From Bordetella parapertussis (GTDB lineage Bacteria; Pseudomonadota; Gammaproteobacteria; Burkholderiales; Burkholderiaceae_B): a DNA stretch of 41,231 bases. Positions 24,472 to 33,647 of the stretch are shown here, piece after piece. Position numbers and translations under genes: made by a program. The notes under the pieces are model-generated. The model saw nothing but the letters and a program-made list of their open reading frames with translations. It had not been told where the DNA came from and did not search any database. The stretch is taken from positions 1-41,231 of the forward strand of contig CAMBZR010000022.1 in the NCBI GenBank assembly GCA_945872285.1. The letters run 5' to 3'. Each line of letters starts with the position of its first letter. Position 1 is the stretch's first letter.

Positions 24472-25170
24472 CTAAGTCTGCCCTTCAAAGGTGCTAATCA
24501 AACGATAACTCGACTGATGCTGCACGCTCAAGCCATGCTGCGACAGCGCTTGTTGCGTGGCCGGCCTTGCAAGCAAGGTCTCGCAGTTTTTTAAGTTATA
24601 GGTTTCAAAAAATAACACCCACTGCACGCGCTGGTCGGGCACACCGCGCCGGGCTTCTTCAGGGCTTGGCGCAGCACCCACGTTTTGCGAGGCCTCCCAG
24701 AGTGCAAGCCGCACTAAGCAGTTTGCCTGCACAAGTTGTGGATACAGTTCTTGCGCAATATACGTCCGCGCCGTCTGCTCTTGACCGGGTTTGGGCGCAC
24801 AGCGCAGGACCACCGCCTCGCCTCCCAGCCCACTGCCTGCAGACCAGGTTTCGTCACAAGCTGACCGCACCATATTCCGAAAATGCGGCATCATTTTTTT
24901 CGTCAGTGTCGTAGGGTTCACTAAGATTTCTTGATAAGCCGGCTGCTCGAGTACCGCGACGTCTGTGCAACGGTAGAACGTCATGTACGCCTGCGAGTCT
25001 CCCAAGGCGCGGTAGCGCCGAGCCGATATAAAGCCCGCAAGATTCATTCGCTGCAGCACATGCTCGGTTTGATACCATTCGTTGAATTCGGCCTCAACGT
25101 GAGCGTCGATATCGTTCATCACAAAAAGTGTGCAGGGATACTCAAATTGGGGGTTTAGCGTTACGGTCAT
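24472..25170 (-). CDS. Hypothetical protein, EthD/NIPSNAP-like alpha-beta barrel (paralogue 1)
   Basis: I do not recognise a named family with certainty. The 232-residue product (ATG at 25170; the frame is open to 25233) contains FNEWYQTEHVLQRMNLAGF followed by SARRY and AYMTFYR, a pattern typical of dimeric alpha-beta barrel proteins where WY...EH sits in the pocket. The C-terminal half (RVQWVLFFETYN) may be a second barrel repeat. A paralogue with the same motif lies at 32976-33647. It is divergent from the amidase gene across about 100 bases, so a shared catabolic role is possible but unproven. Confidence 0.7.
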   Translation of the reverse strand: MTVTLNPQFEYPCTLFVMNDIDAHVEAEFNEWYQTEHVLQRMNLAGFISARRYRALGDSQAYMTFYRCTDVAVLEQPAYQEILVNPTTLTKKMMPHFRNMVRSACDETWSAGSGLGGEAVVLRCAPKPGQEQTARTYIAQELYPQLVQANCLVRLALWEASQNVGAAPSPEEARRGVPDQRVQWVLFFETYNLKNCETLLARPATQQALSQHGLSVQHQSSYRLISTFEGQT

Positions 25171-25271
25171 AAAAGCAGTCACTTGCAAAAGGTTACGATC
25201 CGCTTGTATAACCCATGCACAGGCTTGTCGCAAGCGCGCGCGCCCAACAAATAATCACGAGCGACCGTGCC

Positions 25272-26477
25272 ATGCCTCCTCATTTATTTCCTGAACACGA
25301 CCCAATCGGCGCCTGCGTACCGCATGGCAAATTTACGTTAGCCCCAACGGGCTCAGGCTTGTTAGACGGACTCAGTTTTGCGGTCAAAGATATTTTTGAT
25401 ATTGCGGGTCATCCCACCAGCGCAGGCAACCCGACTTGGCTGGCCACCCACGCGATACCCACGCAGACCAGCCCTTTGATTGAGCAACTCAGAGCGGCCG
25501 GTGCTCAGATGACAGGCAAGGTCTTGACCGACGAATTAGCCTACAGCCTGAACGGCGATAATATTCACTACGGCACTCCTTTAAACAGCAACGCCCCAAC
25601 CCGCGTACCCGGAGGCTCTTCGAGTGGCTCGGTTGCTGCGGTTGCCGCCAAACTTTGCGACTTTGCTTTGGGCAGCGATACTGGCGGGTCGACCCGAGTA
25701 CCGGCCAGCTATTGCGGCGTATGGGGTTTGCGCAGCACGCACGACTTATTATCGCGTCAGCATGTCGTGCCTTTGCACACTTCGTATGACACGATGACTT
25801 GGTTTGCACACGACCCTGAAACCTTTAAGCGTGTCGGGCAGGTCTTACTGCCCCCTTCAGCGTTTGTGCCCAAACGTCTGCTCAAACCACAAGCCTTATG
25901 GGAGTTGGCAAGCGAAGATTTCGCAGCGCCCCTTGAAGCGGTTCTGCAAGCCGCGCAAACTGCTCTGGGCGTAGACGCGCAAACGATGTCGTTTACCGAG
26001 CAGACTCAGACCCTTGAGCAGTGGCGCCAAGCCTATGTCACCCACGGTGCGCACGAAGCGTGGGCGTTGCACGGCGACTGGATACAACGCCATCAGCCGA
26101 CGTTTGCTGCGCCGATCGCCGCTCGCTGGGAACAAGCAAAGGCCGTGACACAGCCTCAAGCACAAACCGCCGGCGCACAGGTGGCGCAGATTCGCAGCCA
26201 GATACGAGAACGATTGGGCGCTGACTCGGTTGCCATCGTGCCCTCTGCGGCCGGCCTGGCCCCTTTGCTTCAGGCCAGCGGCCAGGAGGTTGACGCACTA
26301 CGACTGCGAACCATGCACATCACCTGCGTGGCCGGCATCAGCGGCGTCTGTCAGGTCAGCATCCCTTTCAAAAACAAGGACGGCGTACCAGTTGGCGTGT
26401 CGCTGATCGGCCCGGCCGGCAGCGATCTGGCCCTGATTGAGTTTGCCCTGATCCTCTCAAAGCAACTCAGGCGTTAA
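25272..26477 (+). CDS. Amidase signature family hydrolase
   Basis: A 401-residue amidase-signature enzyme with the Ser-cisSer-Lys catalytic set: Lys39 in FAVKDIFD, the Ser cluster in PGGSSSGSV (116-120) and the nucleophile Ser140 in [13 protein letters not shown]. Such enzymes hydrolyse carboxamides to acid and ammonia in the cytoplasm. At about 400 residues it is shorter than GatA, and no gatB/gatC lies adjacent, so it is a catabolic amidase, not the tRNA amidotransferase. The ATG at 25272 fits the family; upstream in-frame starts would add an unrelated tail. Its stop interlocks with that of the SDR gene (TTAA). Confidence 0.9.
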   Translation: MPPHLFPEHDPIGACVPHGKFTLAPTGSGLLDGLSFAVKDIFDIAGHPTSAGNPTWLATHAIPTQTSPLIEQLRAAGAQMTGKVLTDELAYSLNGDNIHYGTPLNSNAPTRVPGGSSSGSVAAVAAKLCDFALGSDTGGSTRVPASYCGVWGLRSTHDLLSRQHVVPLHTSYDTMTWFAHDPETFKRVGQVLLPPSAFVPKRLLKPQALWELASEDFAAPLEAVLQAAQTALGVDAQTMSFTEQTQTLEQWRQAYVTHGAHEAWALHGDWIQRHQPTFAAPIAARWEQAKAVTQPQAQTAGAQVAQIRSQIRERLGADSVAIVPSAAGLAPLLQASGQEVDALRLRTMHITCVAGISGVCQVSIPFKNKDGVPVGVSLIGPAGSDLALIEFALILSKQLRR

Positions 26478-27229
26478 CCGCGACCAACGAACGGCATCGT
26501 CGTCGCCATGATGGTGACAAATTGAACGTTAGTCTCAAGCGGAAAACCGACGATCTGCGTAATCGTCTGTGCCACATGATTGACATCCATGCGTGGTTCA
26601 ACGCGCACCGAGCCATCAGGCTGTGGCACTCCCTTAGTCATACGTTCTGTCATCGGCGTCACTGCGTTCCCGATATCGACCTGACTGCAAGCGATACGAT
26701 AGCTGCGTGTATCCAACGAGATTGATTTGGTTAAACCCGTCACCGCATGTTTAGTGGCGGTATAACCAATCGAAAACGGACGTGGCGCATGTGCAGAAAT
26801 CGAGCCATTATTGATAATGCGCCCCCCTTGTGGAGTTTGCTCTTTCATGATCCGGATCGCAGCCTGCGCACATAAAAACATACCCGTCAGGTTGATGTTA
26901 ACGATGTCTTTCCAGATCTCGATGGGCAGATCTTCAATTGGCACTGGCGGGCCGCCACGTCCTGCATTATTGAACAACACATCTAAGCGGCCCCAGCGTC
27001 GAACGATCTCAGCGAATAGATGCTTAACCGAAGCCTCATCACTGACATCCGTGACGATGGGATGCAATTGTGAGGCGAGTTCGCCGCCTTCAGCACGGGT
27101 TTCTTCAAGTGCGTCGGCACGACGCCCGGCCAAAGCGACCTGATAGCCCGCACGCGCCAAATGCAGCGAAACTGCACGACCAATCCCTGAGCCTGCACCC
27201 GTTACCACTGCCACTTTTAATTCAGACAT
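26474..27229 (-). CDS. SDR family oxidoreductase
   Basis: A 251-residue classical short-chain dehydrogenase with TGAGSGIG (cofactor), NNAGRGG, and catalytic Ser, Tyr and Lys in [12 protein letters not shown] and [10 protein letters not shown]. The AGRRAD segment after the second strand suggests NADP preference. Convergent with the amidase gene, the two stop codons overlapping by four bases. The substrate is unknown. Confidence 0.88.
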   Translation of the reverse strand: MSELKVAVVTGAGSGIGRAVSLHLARAGYQVALAGRRADALEETRAEGGELASQLHPIVTDVSDEASVKHLFAEIVRRWGRLDVLFNNAGRGGPPVPIEDLPIEIWKDIVNINLTGMFLCAQAAIRIMKEQTPQGGRIINNGSISAHAPRPFSIGYTATKHAVTGLTKSISLDTRSYRIACSQVDIGNAVTPMTERMTKGVPQPDGSVRVEPRMDVNHVAQTITQIVGFPLETNVQFVTIMATTMPFVGRG

Positions 27230-27385
27230 TTCTCATCCTGGTTGTTGTTGTCCTGAGAGGACGGTGCTTGAAAATTTTCATCTAAAAATTGCCACTTAAA
27301 CACTGCAAGCCATTGTGCCGCCTCAAACCGCTGGACCGCACACCGGCGCTTCAAAGCGTGTTTCAACAGTTTGACATCAGTTCGA

Positions 27386-28267
27386 TCAACGTGCAGAGGG
27401 AACGGCTTTTGAAGGACCCGTTTCTGTTGGGGCGTTAGGCTGCGAACTCCATTCGCTCCAAGAGCCACCGTACAAGCCACCGCCTGGCAGGGCGGCGAGT
27501 TCTAAAGCAAGCAACAAGTGACAGGCCGAAACGCCAGAGCCGCAACTTGCCACCAAATCTTTTGCGGAATGCTTACCCAACAGCGCAGAGAGTTCAGCAC
27601 GTAACACCTCAGGATGTTTAAACGTGCCATCTTCGTTGAGATTTTCTTTGACCGGCCGGCTTGCCGCCCCAGGGATGTGGCCCGCGCGCGCATCAAGGGT
27701 TTCGTTTTGACCTTGAAACCGATCGCCCGGTCGGGCATCGACAATTAACCGCTCAGGGCGCCCAAGGCCTGCCTGCATATTGGCCAAATCCACCGACGAC
27801 ACAAGCGCCGCAGCACGCTTAAAGTTACCTTGTGGTCGCGCTGCTGGTTTGTCTGAAGTTAAGGCGTAACCGGCTTTTTCCCAGGCCGGCATCCCGCCAT
27901 CAAGCACAGCAACATGCTTGTGCCCGACCCAACGCGCCAGCCACCACAGCCGAGAAGCATACAAACTGCCGTGCGCATCGACACCAACAAGCAGCGTGTC
28001 GTGGTTAACGCCCAACGCCTTGAGATACTGCGCGAAGACCTCGGGTTCTGGCAGAGGGTGGCGCCCATTCAGACCATTTTTTGCGCTGCTCAACGAGCGA
28101 CCGAGGTCGACATAAACGGCCGAGGGCAAGTGCGACGCGTCGTACGCCCTTTGCCCAAGATCGGCGTCAACCAAGTCAAAACGGCAATCGCAAATCAAGA
28201 CTGTTTCGGGGCTTTGCGTGAGGCGTACGTGAAGCGCCTGAGGCGTCATTAAATAAGAAGAAGACAT
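27386..28267 (-). CDS. sseA: 3-mercaptopyruvate/thiosulfate sulfurtransferase (two rhodanese domains)
   Basis: A 293-residue tandem-rhodanese protein. The N-terminal domain (about 5-135) is inactive-type and the C-terminal domain (about 165-280) carries the active loop SCGSGVSAC with Cys242. CGSGV(S/T)A is the loop of mercaptopyruvate sulfurtransferases, whereas thiosulfate enzymes use CRKGV. It transfers sulfur from 3-mercaptopyruvate to acceptors. The ATG at 28267 has AGGAA seven bases upstream. It is separated from the SDR gene downstream by about 156 bases with no clear feature, and is divergent from gmk. Confidence 0.9.
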   Translation of the reverse strand: MSSSYLMTPQALHVRLTQSPETVLICDCRFDLVDADLGQRAYDASHLPSAVYVDLGRSLSSAKNGLNGRHPLPEPEVFAQYLKALGVNHDTLLVGVDAHGSLYASRLWWLARWVGHKHVAVLDGGMPAWEKAGYALTSDKPAARPQGNFKRAAALVSSVDLANMQAGLGRPERLIVDARPGDRFQGQNETLDARAGHIPGAASRPVKENLNEDGTFKHPEVLRAELSALLGKHSAKDLVASCGSGVSACHLLLALELAALPGGGLYGGSWSEWSSQPNAPTETGPSKAVPSAR

Positions 28268-28365
28268 CGCGGGGTTCCTGAAAAAGAATACCAATCAAAC
28301 AGACAACTAAGCGCGAGCCACTCTGCTATGCTTTTGCTTTGCGTCAACACTCTCTATTGTCACTC

Positions 28366-28992
28366 ATGTCTAAGCCCTCCGGAAACGTTTTTGTCGTGGT
28401 CGCGCCAAGCGGGGCCGGAAAATCAAGCCTGGTCAATGCGTTGCTGGCACAAGACGCCTCTCTGTGCCTCTCGGTCTCTGCCACTACGCGCGCGCCTCGC
28501 AGTGGCGAAACCGATGGCAAAGACTATCGGTTTGTTACTCAAGCCGATTTTGCGGCACTGCAGCAAACAGATCAATTACTTGAGTGGGCAGAGGTACACG
28601 GCAACTTTTACGGCACACCGCGCGATCAGATCGATCAGGCGATCCATCAAGGCCGGGACATTTTGCTCGAGATCGACTGGCAAGGTGCACGGCAGGTTAA
28701 GCGCCTATTTGCGCAAACAATTGGCATCTACATTTTGCCGCCGTCTATTCAAACACTCGAGCAGCGCCTGCAACAGCGCGGACAAGACTCCCAAGAGGTG
28801 ATCCAGCGCAGAATCGAGGCCGCCAGCGAAGAGATTTCGCACGCACCAGAGTTCGAATATGTTATTATTAATCAAGAGTTTAGGATTGCACTTGCCGAAC
28901 TCGCCGAGGTGATAGCCGTTGCGCGTTTGCGCTACAGCAGTCAGCTAGCCAAAAACGAAGCTTTATTTGCCTCGCTTGGCTTAGCCACCTAG
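28366..28992 (+). CDS. gmk: Guanylate kinase
   Basis: The enzyme phosphorylates GMP to GDP. The 208-residue protein has Walker [10 protein letters not shown] (13-21), the GMP-binding [32 protein letters not shown] and [14 protein letters not shown]. The ATG at 28366 matches the usual start [11 protein letters not shown]; the frame is open to a TTG at 28339 that adds nine unlikely residues. First gene of gmk-rpoZ-spoT, an arrangement conserved through proteobacteria and linking GTP supply with ppGpp synthesis. Confidence 0.96.
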   Translation: MSKPSGNVFVVVAPSGAGKSSLVNALLAQDASLCLSVSATTRAPRSGETDGKDYRFVTQADFAALQQTDQLLEWAEVHGNFYGTPRDQIDQAIHQGRDILLEIDWQGARQVKRLFAQTIGIYILPPSIQTLEQRLQQRGQDSQEVIQRRIEAASEEISHAPEFEYVIINQEFRIALAELAEVIAVARLRYSSQLAKNEALFASLGLAT

Positions 28993-29068
28993 GGCCTGCA
29001 AGTCAAGCCCTCGGGCCAAATTTTTCAGTGCAACCTATTTATTTACACCTTTTATTCTCAGGATCACC

Positions 29069-29272
29069 ATGGCTCGCATCACCGTTGACGATTGTCTTGA
29101 ACACATCCCAAATCGCTTCAAACTCACGCTAGCAGCCACATATCGTGCGCGCGAACTCGCGCAAGGCCACGCGCCTCGTCTCGAAACCAAAGACAAACCT
29201 TGCGTCACCGCACTGCGCGAAATCGCAAATGGTTTAGTAGGAATCGAAATGCTGCGTAAGGTACCAACCTAA
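29069..29272 (+). CDS. rpoZ: RNA polymerase omega subunit
   Basis: A 67-residue omega subunit starting [17 protein letters not shown], with the conserved [13 protein letters not shown] and a C-terminal [13 protein letters not shown] helix. Omega stabilises the beta-prime subunit and forms part of a ppGpp-binding site. AGGA lies about six bases before the ATG. It lies 76 bases after gmk and 11 bases before spoT, clearly in one operon. Confidence 0.97.
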   Translation: MARITVDDCLEHIPNRFKLTLAATYRARELAQGHAPRLETKDKPCVTALREIANGLVGIEMLRKVPT

Positions 29273-29283
29273 GCTACCAAAAA

Positions 29284-31575
29284 ATGGCCTTCCCCGGATT
29301 TCGCTACGCATCCTCCGGGCTAAGGGCCGCCCTCAAAGTCGGCGCCAGACTGAAAGCTGGTCAGCAAGACAAAGAGTCAGGCTTGGGCGTGGTCGCCGGA
29401 GCCGCCACCCCAGTAGAAACCGAAATCGAGCCAGCAGTCGCCTCTATGGCTCATCTGCAGCAAATCTTAGCAACCTACCTCACGACCAAAGAGATCGCCA
29501 CGATTCGCGAGGCCTACCGCTTTTCGGATCAGGCGCATCTGGGGCAGCTGCGTTCAAGTGGTTCGCCGTACATTACACACCCCATCTCAGTTGCCGAAAT
29601 CTGCGCGGGCTGGAAACTAGACGCGCAGGCGATTCAAGCCGCGCTGTTGCACGATGTCATTGAAGATCAGGGTATCGCCAAACAAGACCTACTCGAACAA
29701 TTTGGCGATGACGTGGCTGAGCTCGTTGATGGCCTGTCAAAACTTGATCGTCTTGAATTTGCCACCAAGGCGCAGCAACAGGCCGAGAGTTTTAGAAAAA
29801 TGCTGCTGGCGATGGCGCGCGACATCCGCGTCATCCTGATCAAACTCGCCGATCGTTTGCACAATATGCGCACCCTTGACGCGGTCGCGCCCGATAAGCG
29901 TCGTCGTGTCGCCCAAGAAACGCTCGATATCTATGCACCGATCGCGTATCGCCTGGGCTTAAACGCACTTTATCGCGAACTGCAAGATTTATGCTTTGAG
30001 GCGATTTTCCCGAATCGCTATCGCGTACTCGAAAAAGCCGTGCTCGCCGCGCGTGGCAACCGACGCGAAGTGTTAAGCAAGATCGATGAACAAGTTCGCG
30101 CAGCGCTACCCGCTGCAGGCATCGAAAGTGAAGTCCTCAGTCGCGAAAAAACGCTTTACGGCATCTACCATAAGATGGTTGAGCAAAAGAAAAGCTTCAC
30201 CAACGTTTTAGATATTTATGGGTTTCGCGTGATTGTGCGCACGCTTGCCGAGTGCTATATGGCGCTTGGCATCGTGCACCAACTCTATCGGCCGGTTCCC
30301 GGCAAGTTCAAAGACTACATCGCCATCCCAAAGGTCAATGGCTACCAGTCGCTGCACACGACCTTGGTTGGCCCCTTTGGTACGCCGATTGAATTTCAGT
30401 TTCGTACGAACGACATGCACCAGGTGGCCGAAGAAGGGGTTGCTGCACACTGGCTTTATAAAGTTGACACGGCCTCGCTGCAAGACATTCAAAGCCGTAC
30501 CAGCCAATCGCTGCAATCTCTGCTGGATATTCAAAGTCAAAATGGCGACTCAAGCGAGTTTCTTGAACATGTCAAAGTCGATTTGTTTCCGGATGCTGTC
30601 TATGTATTTACCCCGAAAGGCAAGATCGTGTCGTTGCCGCGCGGAGCCACGCCGATTGACTTCGCTTACATCATTCACACCGACGTCGGTAATCACGCTG
30701 TGGCCTGCAAGGTCAATGGCGATAACGTCGCACTGCGTACTGAGCTTTCGAGCGGCGATACGGTCTCGATCACTACCTCAAGCTCGGCGCGCCCCAACGC
30801 TCAATGGCTGAATTATGCCCGTACCGGCCGCGCACGCTCAGAGATCCGGCATTTTTTGCGTAACAGCGAATATGACGAATCTGCCGCCTTTGGCGAACGT
30901 CAACTGACGCAGGCACTTGAAGAAATCAATCTGACCATGCCGCCCGCCGACGATCCGGTCTGGGAAAAACTTGCACGAGGCAGCGACGCAAAGTCACGAG
31001 GCGAGATCCTCGCGGATATTGGGCTGGGTAAGCGCTTGGCCGCTGTGGTGGCTCGGCGGTTTGCGCCCGATCATCCACTGATTGCCACCACCGCTGCCGC
31101 AGACGAAGAAATGACCGCAGCGCGAACAATGCCGATACAAATTCGCGGTCACGAAGGTCAGGCTGTGCAGCTCGCGCCCTGCTGCGGCCCCTTACCGGGC
31201 GATGTGATTGTGGCGGGCGTGCGCATCGGACATGGTCTGGTGGTGCACACCGCCGAGTGCCCGGTGGCGCTCAGAGCCCGCATGAGAGAACCCGAGCGCT
31301 GGGTAGACGTGGTCTGGGATCAAGAGACCGCAAAACACTTCTCAGCACGCATCGAAATCATGGCGCAAAACGAGCGTGGCATTTTGAGTCGAATCGCCGC
31401 CGAAGTCGCCCAGGCCGACTCAAACATCATCAATGCCACGATGCACGAAGACGCCGTTGACACAGTCATGTTCAACTTAACGGTGCAAGTCGACAGCCGC
31501 AAACACCTGGCGCAAGTGTTCAGATCGATTCGACACGTGCCTCAAGTGCAAAAAATCGTGCGCGCGAAGGGTTGA
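29284..31575 (+). CDS. spoT: Bifunctional (p)ppGpp synthetase/hydrolase (RSH, SpoT-type)
   Basis: A 763-residue RelA/SpoT homologue. The HD hydrolase domain is intact (His99, His123-Asp124 in LLHDVIED, Asp190 in LADRLHN). The synthetase domain has DIYGFRVIV and GKFKDYIAIPKVNGYQSLHT; the KFKD loop is of the RxKD class found in Mn-dependent bifunctional enzymes. A TGS domain follows (VYVFTPKGKIVSLPRGATPIDFA as its core, about 435-500), and a C-terminal ACT domain (about 690-760). The first 55 residues form an extra low-complexity leader; translation could also begin later. No ribosome binding site precedes the ATG, so coupling to rpoZ is likely. Confidence 0.96.
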   Translation: MAFPGFRYASSGLRAALKVGARLKAGQQDKESGLGVVAGAATPVETEIEPAVASMAHLQQILATYLTTKEIATIREAYRFSDQAHLGQLRSSGSPYITHPISVAEICAGWKLDAQAIQAALLHDVIEDQGIAKQDLLEQFGDDVAELVDGLSKLDRLEFATKAQQQAESFRKMLLAMARDIRVILIKLADRLHNMRTLDAVAPDKRRRVAQETLDIYAPIAYRLGLNALYRELQDLCFEAIFPNRYRVLEKAVLAARGNRREVLSKIDEQVRAALPAAGIESEVLSREKTLYGIYHKMVEQKKSFTNVLDIYGFRVIVRTLAECYMALGIVHQLYRPVPGKFKDYIAIPKVNGYQSLHTTLVGPFGTPIEFQFRTNDMHQVAEEGVAAHWLYKVDTASLQDIQSRTSQSLQSLLDIQSQNGDSSEFLEHVKVDLFPDAVYVFTPKGKIVSLPRGATPIDFAYIIHTDVGNHAVACKVNGDNVALRTELSSGDTVSITTSSSARPNAQWLNYARTGRARSEIRHFLRNSEYDESAAFGERQLTQALEEINLTMPPADDPVWEKLARGSDAKSRGEILADIGLGKRLAAVVARRFAPDHPLIATTAAADEEMTAARTMPIQIRGHEGQAVQLAPCCGPLPGDVIVAGVRIGHGLVVHTAECPVALRARMREPERWVDVVWDQETAKHFSARIEIMAQNERGILSRIAAEVAQADSNIINATMHEDAVDTVMFNLTVQVDSRKHLAQVFRSIRHVPQVQKIVRAKG

Positions 31576-31624
31576 GCCCTTACGCATGGGTCTGACTAAG
31601 AGTGGCTTGACTACCTTGACCTGG

Positions 31625-32932
31625 CTAAGGTTTGACGGGTGCGACTCGCTCTTTGACCGAGCGCCATAGGGCGCTGGTATCGGCACCACCCGGATCGCGG
31701 GCCGAGGCTCTGACCGCCAGATGCACCAAGACCAACTGACGCGACGGATCAACATAAATCGCCTGGCCACGCACCCCCAGAAACGCATAGGTCCCGTCAA
31801 AATCCGGAAAGATCCAGGTTTGATAGCCATAGCCAAACCAACGACCTGTGCGCGAAGGCAAAAAATGTGCCTGTGTCATCTCTTGAACCCAGGCTGCCGG
31901 CACGAGCTGCTTGCCCTGCGCCACACCCGAGCGGGCCATCATCATCGCCAGACGCCCGTAATCGCGTAAGGTGGCGTTAAAACCCATGTAACCGACCTCT
32001 AAGCCAGATGCGTCAATCAGCCAGGTTGCCTCTTGTTCTGCACCGAGCGGTTTCCAGATTTTGTCTGAAAAATAGGTGGCGATATCTTGGCCAATCGCCT
32101 GGCGCAACACCACCGCCAACACAAAGGTTTCTGCCGAGGCGTAGTACCAACGCTCACCAGGCGCAGCGATACGTCGATTAAATAGTTTGGCAACGTTTGC
32201 ACCCCCTTCGGATTGACCCCCAAAGGTTGCGCGCGAAAGTCGTACCGCGTCGTCTCGCCCATCGTAATCTTCGCGAAACTGCACACCTGAAGACATGGTC
32301 AGCAAGTGGCGCAGAGGGGTATTACCGTACTCACTGCCTCGCAATTCTGGCGCATAGACCTGTGCCAAGTCATCGAGTGAACGAATGCGACCCTCATTCA
32401 GCGCTACACCGATCAACATCGCAATCACGGTTTTGGCCATCGAGAAAGAGGTAAACCGTTGCTCGGGCTGGCGGGCGTATTGATAGCGCTCAAGTAACAC
32501 GGTATCGCCCTGCGCGATCAACAGGGCAGTGGCCGGGTTACGCTCGAAGTAATCGTTGAGTGTTTTTGTACCGCTACCCAATACTGCTGCACCTTGATAA
32601 TTCAGCGTCAGTTCAGACGCTGACCGTTGCCAAGCCTGCACAGGCGGTGCCTTTGCCGAGACGCTCGCTTTAAAGATTTCATCGAGTCTTGAAAAGCTGT
32701 CAACACTGGCCTGCGCTTGCCACCAGTTATGGCGCGACCCCCGCGTAAAATCTGAAACGATGCCTCCAAAGAGCGCCATTTGCGGGCCATCCGCGCGCAT
32801 CCCAATGCCTTGGTCAAAGCGCCACGTACTGGTTTTGCTTTGCCCACTTGTGCCGCAACCTGCAGCCCCCAACAACATGGCTATGGCCAACAAGGCCCAG
32901 ACGGACTTGAGAGTACCAGACCTATGCATCAT
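31625..32932 (-). CDS. Serine hydrolase (class C beta-lactamase-like) lipoprotein
   Basis: A 435-residue protein with a lipobox LLGAAGC (Cys26) and a beta-lactamase/6-aminohexanoate-dimer-hydrolase fold: catalytic SMAK (Ser164, Lys167) and a YAS motif (Tyr264) in the usual second position. HLLTMSSGVQF and YMGFNATLRDYGRLAMMMA are typical of the EstB/NylB-like group. It is predicted to be anchored in the membrane facing the periplasm. Real substrates of this group range from esters to amide oligomers and cannot be decided here. AAGGAG precedes the ATG; the gene is divergent from the EthD-like paralogue. Confidence 0.87.
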   Translation of the reverse strand: MMHRSGTLKSVWALLAIAMLLGAAGCGTSGQSKTSTWRFDQGIGMRADGPQMALFGGIVSDFTRGSRHNWWQAQASVDSFSRLDEIFKASVSAKAPPVQAWQRSASELTLNYQGAAVLGSGTKTLNDYFERNPATALLIAQGDTVLLERYQYARQPEQRFTSFSMAKTVIAMLIGVALNEGRIRSLDDLAQVYAPELRGSEYGNTPLRHLLTMSSGVQFREDYDGRDDAVRLSRATFGGQSEGGANVAKLFNRRIAAPGERWYYASAETFVLAVVLRQAIGQDIATYFSDKIWKPLGAEQEATWLIDASGLEVGYMGFNATLRDYGRLAMMMARSGVAQGKQLVPAAWVQEMTQAHFLPSRTGRWFGYGYQTWIFPDFDGTYAFLGVRGQAIYVDPSRQLVLVHLAVRASARDPGGADTSALWRSVKERVAPVKP

Positions 32933-32975
32933 GAAAACTCCTTATACTGATATTCTTTCTATTTGAAGCCTCGCT

Positions 32976-33647
32976 ATGACTCGCGCTAAGACTTTACAAC
33001 AACATCCCGATGCCCCCGGCGAGCTCTTGATTTGGACGTCGGTTGACCCAGCCTACGAGCAAGACTTTAACCAGTGGTACGACCAAGAGCATATGCAAGA
33101 ACGTGCGGCGATCAAAGGATTTCGCTGGTCGCGCCGCTATCACTCAGACACCTGCGCACGCCCCTACCTGGCCTTGTACCGAACTGACACCCTGCACGTC
33201 TTTACCAGCGAGCCCTATCGCCAGGCGTTCACCAAACAAACCCAGTGGTCTGAGCGTAACTTTACCCGTATGCGCGACACTAGTCGGCGAGTCAACGCAG
33301 TTACCCCACTTGCGGGCGTGGGTACCGGTGCCGCAGTGGCGCTGGTCTGTTTACAAACGCTCGAGCAGGCACAAGCTGCGATTGAGCTGGCCCAAGCCCT
33401 CATCGGGGCGATGGATGGCGTGTTGGCTGTGCGTGCGCTGTGCCCTGATCCGGTATTGTCAACACCCTTACCCTCTGAAGATGTCACGACGCGTAAGCTC
33501 GAACCGTTTTTGGTGATCGAGACCACTTCGCTCTTGATAGCAGAAGCCGCTAAAAAATGGATCTCAGACCAGCTTGCGTGTCCCGCAGAGCGCAGTCACT
33601 GTTTTAAATTGTTATGGGATCTGCAATCGAGCGAACTTGAGCGCTAG
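32976..33647 (+). CDS. Hypothetical protein, EthD/NIPSNAP-like alpha-beta barrel (paralogue 2)
   Basis: A 223-residue protein with FNQWYDQEHMQERAAIKGF, then SRRY and YLALYR, the same core motif as the protein at 24472-25170, so the two are paralogues. Two barrel-like halves (about 15-110 and 120-215) are suggested by the length. No signal peptide. Its stop codon interlocks with that of the TRAP-type protein gene (CTAG at 33644-33647). The function is unknown; similar proteins often stand beside catabolic genes. Confidence 0.7.
   Translation: MTRAKTLQQHPDAPGELLIWTSVDPAYEQDFNQWYDQEHMQERAAIKGFRWSRRYHSDTCARPYLALYRTDTLHVFTSEPYRQAFTKQTQWSERNFTRMRDTSRRVNAVTPLAGVGTGAAVALVCLQTLEQAQAAIELAQALIGAMDGVLAVRALCPDPVLSTPLPSEDVTTRKLEPFLVIETTSLLIAEAAKKWISDQLACPAERSHCFKLLWDLQSSELER

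Noticed and set aside
25272..26477. Amidase as GatA of the tRNA amidotransferase
   Set aside because: Shorter than GatA and no gatB or gatC beside it; amidase-signature enzymes are often catabolic.
30233..30811. 192-codon plus-strand frame inside spoT
   Set aside because: Second-frame shadow of a secure RSH gene with conserved catalytic motifs.
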